From an uncultured Peptostreptococcaceae bacterium (GTDB taxonomy: Bacteria > Bacillota > Clostridia > Peptostreptococcales > Peptostreptococcaceae), in assembly GCA_944383455.1 (NCBI GenBank), contig CALWPP010000002.1, forward strand, positions 1 to 64,000: a DNA stretch of 64,000 nt, given 5' to 3'. Shown piece after piece: positions 8,430 through 17,397 of this stretch. Below the pieces are notes generated by a model. The model made no database searches and was not told the origin of the DNA. It saw only the letters and a program-made list of their open reading frames with translations. Numbering within the stretch: the first letter of the stretch is position 1; every line of letters starts with the position of its first letter. The translations under genes and the position numbers were made by a program.

Positions 8430-9383
8430 TTAAAACATTGTAAAGCTAGCTAATATAGTGCATATTATTATAAAAACTGCTATTAAAGCATAAATCCTCT
8501 TTTTTAAACCTTCTTTTTTAGTATCGTATTCATTATCATTAATTTCTTTTATTTCTTCTTTTATATTATCCTTTATTTTAACTTTCTCATACATTACATC
8601 TACTGTATCTATTATTATTTCTTTTATATCGTTATATTTTTCTTTTCTTGATAAAAGCTTTTTACACACATTAAGTAACTTTTTATTTTCACATATTAGT
8701 TCAAAATCACTCCATATTATCCTTTTATCCATATACTTTAACATATCTATTTCATTTTCGCTAATCTCATATGGAAGCTTATCAAACATTAACTCAAATA
8801 ATATAATTCCCAAAGAATAAAAATCACTTTGAACATCAGTATAGTTTATAGATAATTGCTCTGGAGCTAGATATTTTAAATCTATACATTTTAAATGCTC
8901 ACCTTTATTTGCTTTAACTATACAAAAATCCAAAATTTTAATATCAAAATTTTCATTAATTAATATATTCCTTGGTGATAAACTACCATGATATATATTA
9001 TTTAAATGTGTAACTTCCAGACCTTTTAATACTTTTGTTAATATATTTACAATATCACTATTTTTAATCTTATTATTTTTAACAAAATATTCAAGTGTTA
9101 CTCCATCGAAAAAACTACTAATTATGTAATAGCAAGGATTATTATCAATATTACATATACCAACATCTATTATTGGACAAATAAATGGTGATTTTATATC
9201 TCTAAAAGCAGTTATCTCATCTATTAAGTCAGTTAAAAAATCAATATGAATATACTTTGTATGTTTAATTAATTTAAGTAAAACTTTTTTATTTTTATAA
9301 GTATCTTCTGCTTTATAAATTTTATTTATATTAATAATTCCGTCAAAATCTATTATTTTATATCTATTAGCTACTAAATTCAC
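8430..9383 (-). CDS. Tail-anchored Ser/Thr kinase-like protein, probable pseudokinase
   Basis: 317 residues with an Hanks-type kinase pattern: ATP lysine K37 (VLLKLIK), helix-C glutamate E56, YLAPEQ (171-176), and SDFYSLGIILFELM (186-199). The catalytic HRD triad is H132-G-S134, so the base aspartate is replaced by serine; the DFG motif is D152-F-C154; the glycine-rich loop is not recognisable. N139 is kept. One C-terminal hydrophobic segment (297-316) anchors it, with the kinase-like domain inside and almost nothing outside, unlike PASTA kinases. GTG start. Family clear; loss of activity inferred from residues. Confidence 0.75.
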   Translation of the reverse strand: MNLVANRYKIIDFDGIININKIYKAEDTYKNKKVLLKLIKHTKYIHIDFLTDLIDEITAFRDIKSPFICPIIDVGICNIDNNPCYYIISSFFDGVTLEYFVKNNKIKNSDIVNILTKVLKGLEVTHLNNIYHGSLSPRNILINENFDIKILDFCIVKANKGEHLKCIDLKYLAPEQLSINYTDVQSDFYSLGIILFELMFDKLPYEISENEIDMLKYMDKRIIWSDFELICENKKLLNVCKKLLSRKEKYNDIKEIIIDTVDVMYEKVKIKDNIKEEIKEINDNEYDTKKEGLKKRIYALIAVFIIICTILASFTMF

Positions 9384-9512
9384 ATAATCACCACTTTCAA
9401 TAAATTCCTTTAATTAATTATATCAATTTTTTACATTTTATTCTATAAATAAAGATATTTCTATTACTTTATTTTTATATATGCTAAAATAAAATTAGGG
9501 GAAGATTATATT

Positions 9513-9602
9513 ATGAAAAAAGTAAACTTAGGAAAAACTAATATTAAAGTTCCATCAATAGTAATAGGTTATATGAGATTTAATTCTCTAAACAAAAAAT
9601 AA
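9513..9602 (+). pseudogene. Aldo/keto reductase N-terminal remnant
   Basis: A GGGGAAGA ribosome site (9498-9505) and ATG at 9513 open a 29-codon frame whose residues LGKTNIKVPSIVIGYMRFNS match the start of bacterial aldo/keto reductases (LGKTxIxVPxIxxGxMR). The frame then stops inside the terminator of the convergent VanW gene; the remaining ~270 codons are missing. Most likely the end point of a deletion. Confidence 0.65.
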
Positions 9603-9625
9603 CCACTAATGAGTGGTTATTTTTT
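9594..9625 (-). terminator. Terminator of the VanW gene
   Basis: AAAAAATAACCACT / AATG / AGTGGTTATTTTTT perfect hairpin just after the stop at 9617. Confidence 0.8.
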
Positions 9626-10861
9626 AGGATTTTTGTAAACACTTTTTCCTATATATTTTGTTTCTACTATATTTCCATATTCATCTAAATACTCAACATA
9701 AGTCTTAGCAGCATCAAGTCCATTTTCTTTAAACTTTTCTACTCGTATATTTATCTTTTTCATATCTTGATTATTTCCGTATATTCTACTAGTTATAGTA
9801 CCATTTGATAAAACATTTTTTATATATATTGGGTGGTTATATGGGTTTTTAAATCTAAAATCACTTCCTCCATCTGTAACCATAGCGTCTTGACCAATTG
9901 GTACATAACTTGATTTTAAGGAATGATTTCTTCTTGATGTTATATCAAGACCCGAATACATAACACTATTAAATAATGTACTTGATACTTGACAAACTCC
10001 ACCTCCAACGTCCTGTTCTAGCTTACCGTTTATTATTACAGGTGCATCTTTATATCCATTTGATGCTATTCTTTTTCCAGTTAACTCATTATATGAAAAC
10101 TCTTCTCCTGGCATTAATAAAACATCGCTAGTCTTTTGTGCAGATAAATAAATATTTGTTACTCTATTTGTGTTATTAGGAGAAAAAGATGTAGTATATT
10201 CTGCCAAAACTGAGTTTATACTCTCAACATCAGTTGTTGATACTTCAGGTTTTACAACTTCTACATTTAATTTTATATCAGTGTGATTTTTACTTTTAAT
10301 AACCGAATATATATCCTCTTTTGCTTTAACAATATCTAGTTCTATACCTTCATTTGATGGAGTTTTTGTTATATTTCCATTATCATCTATTAGAATAGTA
10401 GCATCAACTGGCTTTATATTTATAGAACTTGATATTTTCTCTATTTGATTACTTAACTTAGCTTCATCATAACTTGGAACTATATTAAAGTTTTTCGGAG
10501 TTTTCTTTAGCTCAAAAAATATTTCTAAATTCTTAAAGTACTCATTTTTTTTATTGTAGTTATATGCTTTATTTACTAAATTTTCTAAATTATAGTTTAA
10601 ATCAATATCACTTGGAGATATTTTATATTTTGTATCATTATAAATAAGATTAATATTATTTAACTTAATTTCTTCTTGTAACTTTTTTATTGCTTCTTCT
10701 TTTGAAAGAAAAGAAACATCTATGTTTTCAATGCTTATATTTTCACCAATTTTGTTGTTATATATATAACTTTTATTAAAATAATTTATTCCATAAGCAA
10801 AAACACAAATAAAAATAACTACAAATAAAATACTTTTTATAAAAATGATTTTTTTACTCAT
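9617..10861 (-). CDS. VanW family protein with peptidoglycan-binding-like domains
   Basis: 414 residues from the ATG at 10861 (6 nt after AGAGG; an ATG two codons earlier abuts that site). One N-terminal membrane segment (about 5-25) then an exported part: two repeats of the PG_binding_4 type (about 40-200) and a VanW domain (about 215-385) with the conserved MPGEEFSYNE and VGGGVCQVSSTLFN segments. Such YoaR-like proteins are common in Clostridia and thought to act at the cell wall; biochemical role unknown. They are not evidence of vancomycin resistance by themselves. Confidence 0.85.
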   Translation of the reverse strand: MSKKIIFIKSILFVVIFICVFAYGINYFNKSYIYNNKIGENISIENIDVSFLSKEEAIKKLQEEIKLNNINLIYNDTKYKISPSDIDLNYNLENLVNKAYNYNKKNEYFKNLEIFFELKKTPKNFNIVPSYDEAKLSNQIEKISSSINIKPVDATILIDDNGNITKTPSNEGIELDIVKAKEDIYSVIKSKNHTDIKLNVEVVKPEVSTTDVESINSVLAEYTTSFSPNNTNRVTNIYLSAQKTSDVLLMPGEEFSYNELTGKRIASNGYKDAPVIINGKLEQDVGGGVCQVSSTLFNSVMYSGLDITSRRNHSLKSSYVPIGQDAMVTDGGSDFRFKNPYNHPIYIKNVLSNGTITSRIYGNNQDMKKINIRVEKFKENGLDAAKTYVEYLDEYGNIVETKYIGKSVYKNPKK

Positions 10862-11189
10862 ACTCATCCTCTTTGACTAAAAATATACTATACTAATATA
10901 TTAATTTATAATTTATAGAATAAACAATAGTTATTTATTGTATGTAACTTTTTTGTTATTTATTGTTCGAATTTGTAATATCATATTTTTAGTAATACTA
11001 ATCTATATTATTATATTTTCTTTATTGTTTCTTTATTCATATTTAATCTTTATTTATTTTATAACTTATAATAGATAGTTTTTTATATAAAAATAGTCAA
11101 ATAATTATATGTATACAAAAAAAGTTGTTTATTTTTATATAAAATAATAATATAATATATTTAATTATTTAAAATATTATATTAACATT

Positions 11190-11300
11190 TTGTGATAGTT
11201 AAGCCATTAAAATTACTGATAACACTATATTTCTTTTTAATTTTTGAAATTATAATTTATAAACATTAGTATTTTCTATATATAAACTTAACTATCACAA
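11190..11300. repeat. Palindromic element, copy 1
   Basis: Outer arms TTGTGATAGTTAAG (11190-11203) and CTTAACTATCACAA (11287-11300) are a perfect 14-bp inverted repeat. An inner imperfect stem pairs AAAATTACT with AGTATTTT. Two related copies lie at 27403-27507 and 57692-57798. The rest of the 460-bp gap before the permease (10862-11329) is plain AT-rich sequence in which I see nothing else firm. Confidence 0.7.
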
Positions 11301-11329
11301 TACGTTATACTAATAGGGAGGGAAAATTT

Positions 11330-12646
11330 ATGAGCAATAATGAACTTAAGAAAACCTTGGGATTTTCTACAGCTTTAGCAACAGTTATTGGTGTTGTTAT
11401 AGGGTCTGGAGTATTCTTTAAGCCAAATGAAGTATTCACTGCAACTGGTGCTCCAGGTCTTGGACTTTTAGCTTGGATAGTAGCTGGTATTATAACTGTG
11501 ACTGCAGCTCTTACTTGTGCGGAACTTGCCGCAGCAATCCCAAAAACTGGTGGTATAGTTATTTATCTAAAAGAAATATATGGAGACACTATGGGATTTT
11601 TAACAGGTTGGATGCTCTCTATGATATATAACCCTGGTCTTATAGCAGCACTTAGTATAATTTTTGCTACGAATGTAGTTGGATTATTAGGACTTGATAA
11701 TAATTTAATTTCTATAATTGCTATAATAACAATATTACTATTGGCATTTATCAATAGTCTTGGAGCAGAGGCTGGCGGAAAAGTACAAACTATATGTACT
11801 ATATGTAAATTAATACCACTATTTTTAATAATAGTTTTTGGTATTTTAAATGGTGATGGTGGTTCTAGTAATCTTTCTCCAATGGTTAATCCAGAGATTA
11901 ATCCTGCTACTGGATTTGGTACTGCTTTACTTGCTACTTTATTTGCATATGAAGGTTGGTTAAGTGCTGCTAACTTAGCTGGTGAAATGAAAAATCCTAA
12001 AAAAGACTTACCTAAAGCAATATCTTTAGGTGTTGGTATAGTTGTTTTAATTTATGTTTTTATAAATATAGCTTATCTTTGGGTTTTACCTTCTAATACT
12101 TTAGCATCTTCTTCTACTCCAGCTTCTGATGTTGCTACTCAAATATTTGGTAAAACTGGCGGTACTCTAATAACTATTGGTATATTAATATCTGTTTTTG
12201 GTACTTTAAATGCAGTCATACTAACAGGTCCTAGAACTCTTTTTGTTTTAGGTAAAGAAAAGCAACTTCCTATGGGGGATTTTATAGCTAAAATTTCTGA
12301 TAAAGGAGTATCAGCTAACGCAATATGGATAACTGCTGGTATAGGATGTTTATATGCATTAAGTGGTAGTTGGGAATTATTAAGTAATGTAACTACTTTT
12401 GCAGTATGGGTATTTTACATAATGACTTTCTTTGGGGTTATAATACTTAGAAAGAAAAAACCTAATATGGAAAGACCATACTCTGTACCTTTATATCCTA
12501 TATTACCTTTAGTAGCTATAGTAGGTGGTTTATACGTTGTTATTAGTACACTTTTAAACCAAACTAGCCTTGCTATACTAAGCATTACTCTTACAGTTAT
12601 TGGACTTCCAATATACTTTACTATGAAATCTAAAAATTCTAAATAA
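11330..12646 (+). CDS. APC-family amino-acid permease
   Basis: 438 residues, about 12 hydrophobic segments. The N-terminal GVVIGSGVFFKP motif (21-32) is the unwound substrate-binding helix 1 of the amino acid-polyamine-organocation superfamily; the closest described type is the SteT/LAT-like exchanger group. Substrate not predictable. AGGGAGGG (11315-11322) precedes the ATG. Palindromic element copy 1 ends 29 nt before the start and could regulate it. Followed by its own terminator. Confidence 0.88.
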   Translation: MSNNELKKTLGFSTALATVIGVVIGSGVFFKPNEVFTATGAPGLGLLAWIVAGIITVTAALTCAELAAAIPKTGGIVIYLKEIYGDTMGFLTGWMLSMIYNPGLIAALSIIFATNVVGLLGLDNNLISIIAIITILLLAFINSLGAEAGGKVQTICTICKLIPLFLIIVFGILNGDGGSSNLSPMVNPEINPATGFGTALLATLFAYEGWLSAANLAGEMKNPKKDLPKAISLGVGIVVLIYVFINIAYLWVLPSNTLASSSTPASDVATQIFGKTGGTLITIGILISVFGTLNAVILTGPRTLFVLGKEKQLPMGDFIAKISDKGVSANAIWITAGIGCLYALSGSWELLSNVTTFAVWVFYIMTFFGVIILRKKKPNMERPYSVPLYPILPLVAIVGGLYVVISTLLNQTSLAILSITLTVIGLPIYFTMKSKNSK

Positions 12647-12712
12647 AAATTATTATTCTAAAATATTAGTATAATTTTAGTTTAGTAAATTAGTAAAATT
12701 GAATTAAAAAAT

Positions 12713-12742
12713 AAAATACTGGAGTTATTGCTCCAGTATTTT
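12713..12742. terminator. Bidirectional terminator
   Basis: AAAATACTGGAG / TTATTG / CTCCAGTATTTT between the convergent permease and lipid kinase genes. Confidence 0.8.
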
Positions 12743-12765
12743 ATTTCAAGTAAAAGTTTTATTCT

Positions 12766-13659
12766 TTATTTTTTATCTACACCAAGTATTTCTATTTCAT
12801 CTTGTAAGCACTCAATATTAAGCGGGAAATCAGGTCCTTTTTCTCCGTCAATATCAGTAGTTATATCACTACTACATTCCACATAAAGCTTTTTTGTTTT
12901 AAAGTATAACACTTCTTCATCATTAAATCCTTCTAAATGCTCACTTCTTAATACTCTTATTAAAAGTGGAATTGATTTTGGAATTGGCATACCCTTAAAA
13001 ATAAGTACATCTAAATATCCATCGTCTAAGCTAGCTTTATATGCAAGATTTATATTTCCTGCTGTTTTTCCATTAAATATAAGCATCAAATACATATCTC
13101 CACTATAATTAACTTCATCAGATACTACATTTATACTATATTTTCTTAAGTTTAAGGCTTCTTCTATTCCCGTTATGTAATAGGATACCTTACCCATATA
13201 ATTTTTAAAATCTGAATTTATTTTTTGAGAAACATCAGTAAACATTCCACAACTTGCTACATTTATAAAGTATTTATCATTTATTTTACCAATATCTATT
13301 TTTTTAGGTTTTGAGTTTATTATATTTATTATATCTTTTTTAATATCAGAGTCTATATCAAGAGCTTTAGCAAAATCATTTGCAGTACCAAGAGGTAATA
13401 TCCCTATTGGCATTTTTATATTACTTTTTTTCATAGAGTTTATCAAGCTGTCAATAGTACCATCTCCACCAGATATTAATATATGGTCATATGTACTATC
13501 TAATAATTTTAAAGCTTGTTCTATTTTATATTCTTTAGTTAGCCTAAAAGGAACTACTACATAATTATTTTTTTGGTATAAGTCAATAACTAAGTCTAAC
13601 TTGTTTACTATACTTTTATCCCCCGAGTTTGGATTATATATAAACTTTACTTTCTTCAT
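12766..13659 (-). CDS. Diacylglycerol kinase-family lipid kinase (YegS/DgkB type)
   Basis: 297 residues. N-terminal NPNSGDK (10-16), GGDGT in the nucleotide loop, and GILPLGTANDFAKAL are the hallmarks of the DAGK catalytic domain; the C-terminal beta domain ends with a DIDGEKGPDFP-type segment. Phosphorylates a membrane lipid, probably diacylglycerol recycled from lipoteichoic-acid or phospholipid turnover. The upstream gene (14249 to 13704) is separated by a weak hairpin. Confidence 0.88.
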   Translation of the reverse strand: MKKVKFIYNPNSGDKSIVNKLDLVIDLYQKNNYVVVPFRLTKEYKIEQALKLLDSTYDHILISGGDGTIDSLINSMKKSNIKMPIGILPLGTANDFAKALDIDSDIKKDIINIINSKPKKIDIGKINDKYFINVASCGMFTDVSQKINSDFKNYMGKVSYYITGIEEALNLRKYSINVVSDEVNYSGDMYLMLIFNGKTAGNINLAYKASLDDGYLDVLIFKGMPIPKSIPLLIRVLRSEHLEGFNDEEVLYFKTKKLYVECSSDITTDIDGEKGPDFPLNIECLQDEIEILGVDKK

Positions 13660-13681
13660 AATACTCCCTTTCTTATTTTTA

Positions 13682-13705
13682 AAGTCTCTTAAAACTAAGA
13701 GACTT
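13682..13705 (-). terminator. Hairpin after the coiled-coil membrane protein gene
   Basis: AAGTCTCTT / 6 nt / AAGAGACTT; T-run weak, so it may act partly. Confidence 0.5.
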
Positions 13706-14249
13706 AATCAACTTTTTTACTATTTATATCTATTAATTTTTTTATTTTTTCAGACTCATCTTTTAGTGCATTTAATTTATTTTCGATTGAACTTAGCTTA
13801 ATTTTCATAGAATTTTTCTTCTTTTCATTTTCTATACTATCTATATTTTTCTCTATTTTATCTTTCATTAGTTCTAATGCTTGTATTTTCAAGTTTATTT
13901 TTTCATATAATTTTTCTGGGTTTTTAGTTAAATTATTATATTTATCTTCAAACCTTGAAACAATTAAAAAATACACCAAAGAAATTATAAGATTAGTTAT
14001 AGTTTCAAATATATAAATACTTGTTTTATTTAAAATTGTACTTACTGATAAAAAAGTTATTATATTAAAAATTATAATACGAGTTAGTAATTTTCTCTCA
14101 TCACACTTATCATCTTTCATAAATTTATGAGGAACTACAACAGTTAAAATAGGTATTAGCATTAATAAATTAGTATCTAAAAATGAATACACAACACTAA
14201 TTGTAAATAAAAATATTAGAGTTCTATTTGTTGAATTTATAGTTTTCAT
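13704..14249 (-). CDS. Hypothetical membrane protein with C-terminal coiled coil
   Basis: 181 residues from the ATG at 14249, which has TAGGAG 5 nt upstream; an in-frame start 13 codons earlier lacks a ribosome site. Residues 1-100 hold about four hydrophobic segments; residues about 110-181 are highly charged with heptad-like Leu/Ile spacing, predicting a cytoplasmic coiled coil. No family recognised. Lies between the RNA methyltransferase and the lipid kinase, same strand. Confidence 0.6.
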   Translation of the reverse strand: MKTINSTNRTLIFLFTISVVYSFLDTNLLMLIPILTVVVPHKFMKDDKCDERKLLTRIIIFNIITFLSVSTILNKTSIYIFETITNLIISLVYFLIVSRFEDKYNNLTKNPEKLYEKINLKIQALELMKDKIEKNIDSIENEKKKNSMKIKLSSIENKLNALKDESEKIKKLIDINSKKVD

Positions 14250-14314
14250 ATTTTCTCCTACAACATATTTTAAATATAATTCTAACACAACTTATATAGT
14301 TTGTCTAAGTATAC

Positions 14315-15457
14315 TTACTTCTTAGGAGGTTTACTACCTATATATTGATATAAATAAGTTTTTAACATACCATTATAAAGTTTTCTTTTTTTATCAGCGT
14401 CTTTTCCAAATTCTTTCTCAAACTCTTCATAAGAAGTTATAAGATAATAACTCCAGTTTTTTAAATTCTTAAAAGTATATCCAAGCTCTCTATAAAGACT
14501 TTTAACCGTTTCTTTATCCTCAAGTCTTTCTCCATAAGGAGGATTAGTTACTATAAATCCATATTCATCATCACTTTTAAAATTCGTAGCATTTAAAACG
14601 TTAAATTCTATATACTCATCAACAAAAGCTATCTTTGCATTTTCTCTAGCTATTTCTATAACTTTTTCGTCAATATCATAACCATATATTTTGAACTTCT
14701 TACTATTATCTATCTTACTAATAGCATCATTTCTAATTTCTACCCATATTTTTTTGTCTTGTGTTCTCCATTTTTCAGATATAAATTCTCTATTAAGACC
14801 AGGTGCCATATTAACTCCCATCATGGCAGCCTCTATTAAAATAGTCCCCGAACCACACATAGGGTCAACTAGAGTTCTTCCTGGTTTCCAAGGAACTAAA
14901 CTAATAATACCTGATGCTAGTGTTTCTCTTATTGGAGCTTTACTAGACATTTCTCTATATCCTCTTTTATGTAATGCATCTCCAGTTGTATCTATTGTTA
15001 ATGTTACCTTATCCTTATGAATAAATACATATATTGGATATTTTTCTTTATCTTCTCTTATCATTCCACTTTCTAAATAACTTTTTTTTAAGCTCTCAGA
15101 AATCGCCTTTTTTACAATTGACTGTATATCTGTTTTGCTAAAAAGTTTTGATTTAATAGATGATACTTTTGAGACTGGAAACTGTGCTCCATACGGAATG
15201 TATTTAGACCAATCTATTTTTTTCGTACATTCAAATAATTCATCAAAAGTTTTAGCTTCAAACTCACTTATTTTTAGATGAACTCTCTCTGCACATCTTA
15301 ACCATATATTAGCTTTTGCAATTCCATCTAACCCTGTTTTATAAGTTATTCTTCCGTCTTCTACCTTTATTATATCAAATCCTAAACTTTTGATTTCTCT
15401 TGATAACATTTTCTCCATACCAAAAAAACAAGGAGAAATTAATGTGTAATTTTTCAT
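14315..15457 (-). CDS. THUMP-domain class I SAM-dependent RNA methyltransferase (RlmL/YpsC type)
   Basis: 380 residues. N-terminal ferredoxin-like and THUMP RNA-binding part (about 1-155), then a Rossmann methyltransferase with VDPMCGSGTILIEAA and the catalytic TNPPYGERL motif, which marks N2-guanine or N6-adenine methylation. The type matches the 23S rRNA guanine-N2 methyltransferase (m2G2445) family. Start ATG at 15457 preceded by GAAGGGATAAAG. Confidence 0.88.
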   Translation of the reverse strand: MKNYTLISPCFFGMEKMLSREIKSLGFDIIKVEDGRITYKTGLDGIAKANIWLRCAERVHLKISEFEAKTFDELFECTKKIDWSKYIPYGAQFPVSKVSSIKSKLFSKTDIQSIVKKAISESLKKSYLESGMIREDKEKYPIYVFIHKDKVTLTIDTTGDALHKRGYREMSSKAPIRETLASGIISLVPWKPGRTLVDPMCGSGTILIEAAMMGVNMAPGLNREFISEKWRTQDKKIWVEIRNDAISKIDNSKKFKIYGYDIDEKVIEIARENAKIAFVDEYIEFNVLNATNFKSDDEYGFIVTNPPYGERLEDKETVKSLYRELGYTFKNLKNWSYYLITSYEEFEKEFGKDADKKRKLYNGMLKTYLYQYIGSKPPKK

Positions 15458-15530
15458 AAACTTTATCCCTTCCAGTTAATTTAAAAATCATTTTTAGTAT
15501 ATTATATAAAAAAAATAAATACAAGATAAA

Positions 15531-15551
15531 AAAGAGGTACAAAACCTCTTT
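15531..15551 (-). terminator. Terminator of the histidine kinase gene
   Basis: AAAGAGGT / short loop / ACCTCTTT with a T-run on the minus strand (TTTTTTATC); overlaps the stop. Confidence 0.7.
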
Positions 15552-16734
15552 AGTATATATCAGCAAGCTCTAGCTTCATATTATCTATTTTGGGATTTAA
15601 ATCAAATATACTTTCACTTTTACAATCCTTTGAGTTTATATAATAATTTGGCATAGTTATAGTAAAAGTTGTACCAATATTTAGTTCACTTTCTACTTCT
15701 ATAGTTCCACCTTGTATTTCAACTAATGATTTAACTAGAGATAAACCTATACCACTACCCTCATTTTCTTTCTTATCGTTATTTTTTACTTGCTCAAACC
15801 TTTCAAAAATTTTACCTAGCTTTTCTTTTTCTATACCAACACCAGTATCTTTAACTATTATTTTTATATCATTATCACAATCTAGAAGTACTTCTATTTT
15901 TCCATTTGGTACATTAAATTTAACTGCATTTGAAATTAAATTAAGAATAATTCTTTCCATACTATCAATATCAAATGCAACTATTTTTTCTTCAAAAGTA
16001 GTATCGAATATAATCTCAAGACCTTTGCTTTTTATAAAATAAGCAGTAGACATACACATATTTTCAATAACACTTACAATATCATAGTTTTTGGGATTAT
16101 AATCAAATTTACCAGAATCTATTTTATTGGAGTCTATTAGGTTGTTTACAAGTCTTAAAAGCCTAAAAGCATTCTGATTTAATATATTTAAGTATTTATC
16201 TATATCAAATTTTTCACCAGTATAATTATAAAATTCATTAAATATATTATTGATATCTTTATTAAATTTATATTTACTTAATTGATCTATTCTAAGGTCT
16301 ATTACTTGTAGACAACTTAAAATTAAATTAATAGGAGTTCTTAATTCGTGTGATAATGTTGCAATAAAATCAATATTACTTACTTCTTCTTTTTCTATAT
16401 GATTTTTAGTTGTTAGTGTACAATGAATTATATCTTTATCTTCATAATATAGATTGACTTTAAAATTTTTATTGTTTAAGTTTTTTTGAAAAGAATATTT
16501 TTTATTTTTTATAGTTTCATCTATCATACGGTTTAAATCCGAACAGTTTAAAGTTATACCTAATATATCATTAAAAAAACATTTTTCACTAGTAAATTCC
16601 ACATCTTCAAATAGCTTCTTTATATTTTCATTTATATATTTTAACCTAAGTGATTTGTTTTTTTCTTTCTGAATAATTTCAAAGCACAAATAATTTATCA
16701 TGTTATCCTCTAACATAATTTTATAAATTTCCAT
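15550..16734 (-). CDS. Cytosolic sensor histidine kinase, orphan
   Basis: 394 residues from the ATG at 16734 (GGAGG 4 nt upstream). No membrane segment or signal. Residues 1-115 may be a divergent PAS-like sensor; HisKA dimerisation domain with phospho-acceptor H129 in ATLSHELRTP; HATPase with the N box NLISNAVKFN, G1 DTGVGI and G2 GSGIGLSLV. A 60-residue insertion separates the two HisKA helices. No response regulator is adjacent, so its partner is elsewhere. Confidence 0.88.
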   Translation of the reverse strand: MEIYKIMLEDNMINYLCFEIIQKEKNKSLRLKYINENIKKLFEDVEFTSEKCFFNDILGITLNCSDLNRMIDETIKNKKYSFQKNLNNKNFKVNLYYEDKDIIHCTLTTKNHIEKEEVSNIDFIATLSHELRTPINLILSCLQVIDLRIDQLSKYKFNKDINNIFNEFYNYTGEKFDIDKYLNILNQNAFRLLRLVNNLIDSNKIDSGKFDYNPKNYDIVSVIENMCMSTAYFIKSKGLEIIFDTTFEEKIVAFDIDSMERIILNLISNAVKFNVPNGKIEVLLDCDNDIKIIVKDTGVGIEKEKLGKIFERFEQVKNNDKKENEGSGIGLSLVKSLVEIQGGTIEVESELNIGTTFTITMPNYYINSKDCKSESIFDLNPKIDNMKLELADIY

Positions 16735-16956
16735 ATTTCCTCCAACCAAAATAAAACACTTTTTAATAATATAAATATATTCTATATTATATATATTTTT
16801 CCCTTTTATTTTTAAAATCGTTCAGTTTAGTTCATTTTTACTTATATATATACGATTATTTTTATAATTTATTTATAGTTTTAATTAATTTTTAAAAAAT
16901 ATTACTTACATTATTATACTTTAAATAATTTTTTTAATTTTTTAGAAAAAAATAAG

Positions 16957-16984
16957 AGTATAAACAATACCCTTATTTATTAAT
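16957..16984 (-). terminator. Terminator after the zinc-ribbon gene
   Basis: AATAAGAGTAT / AAACA / ATACCCTTATT, one mismatch, T-rich on the minus-strand side. The 16735-16993 gap otherwise is featureless AT-rich sequence. Confidence 0.5.
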
Positions 16985-16993
16985 CTATTTGAT

Positions 16994-17191
16994 TTATTCA
17001 TAAACTTTAATAACTTTAGTTTTTGGTTTATCTTGACAATATTCAACTATTGTTGATTTATAGCATTTTCTACAAATATAAACATACCTAAATCCCTTAT
17101 AACCATCCCTTGAACCATAAAGTTGAAAGTTGCTACGGCTAACCATGCATATTTCTTTGCTTCCGCACTGGCATTTTAACTCTATACTCAA
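16994..17191 (-). CDS. Small zinc-ribbon protein, function unknown
   Basis: 65 residues if started at the TTG at 17191 (AAGGAG 9 nt upstream); a GTG two codons earlier is too close to that site. CQCG near the start and CRKC in the middle (C-x-C ... C-x-x-C) make one four-cysteine zinc ribbon, followed by a basic tail. Cytosolic, no neighbours in operon. Could be a small nucleic-acid-binding or regulatory protein; I do not recognise the family. Confidence 0.55.
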   Translation of the reverse strand: MSIELKCQCGSKEICMVSRSNFQLYGSRDGYKGFRYVYICRKCYKSTIVEYCQDKPKTKVIKVYE

Positions 17192-17397
17192 CAGCACTCA
17201 CTCCTTTTTAAATAAAATCAATAAAGTCTTGTATTTATAAATTAATCTATAGTAAAATTGTTATATTAGTAAGTAAAACTTATAATCTTTAGTTATATAT
17301 TATATCACTTTTTTTTTACTGTATCAAAACTTTTTTGAAAACAAAATATTAAAATCATTTTCAAAAAATAATATAAAATAAAAAAGGAAGTGTTGAA

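Noticed and set aside
9617..10861. Vancomycin-resistance function from VanW similarity
   Set aside because: VanW-domain wall proteins are widespread in Clostridia; no vanHAX-type genes here.
11110..11148. Short frame in the gap before the permease
   Set aside because: 13 codons, no ribosome site, AT-rich chance.
17198..17397. Mg2+-sensing leader (M-box) ahead of corA
   Set aside because: No conserved M-box elements or long paired regions.
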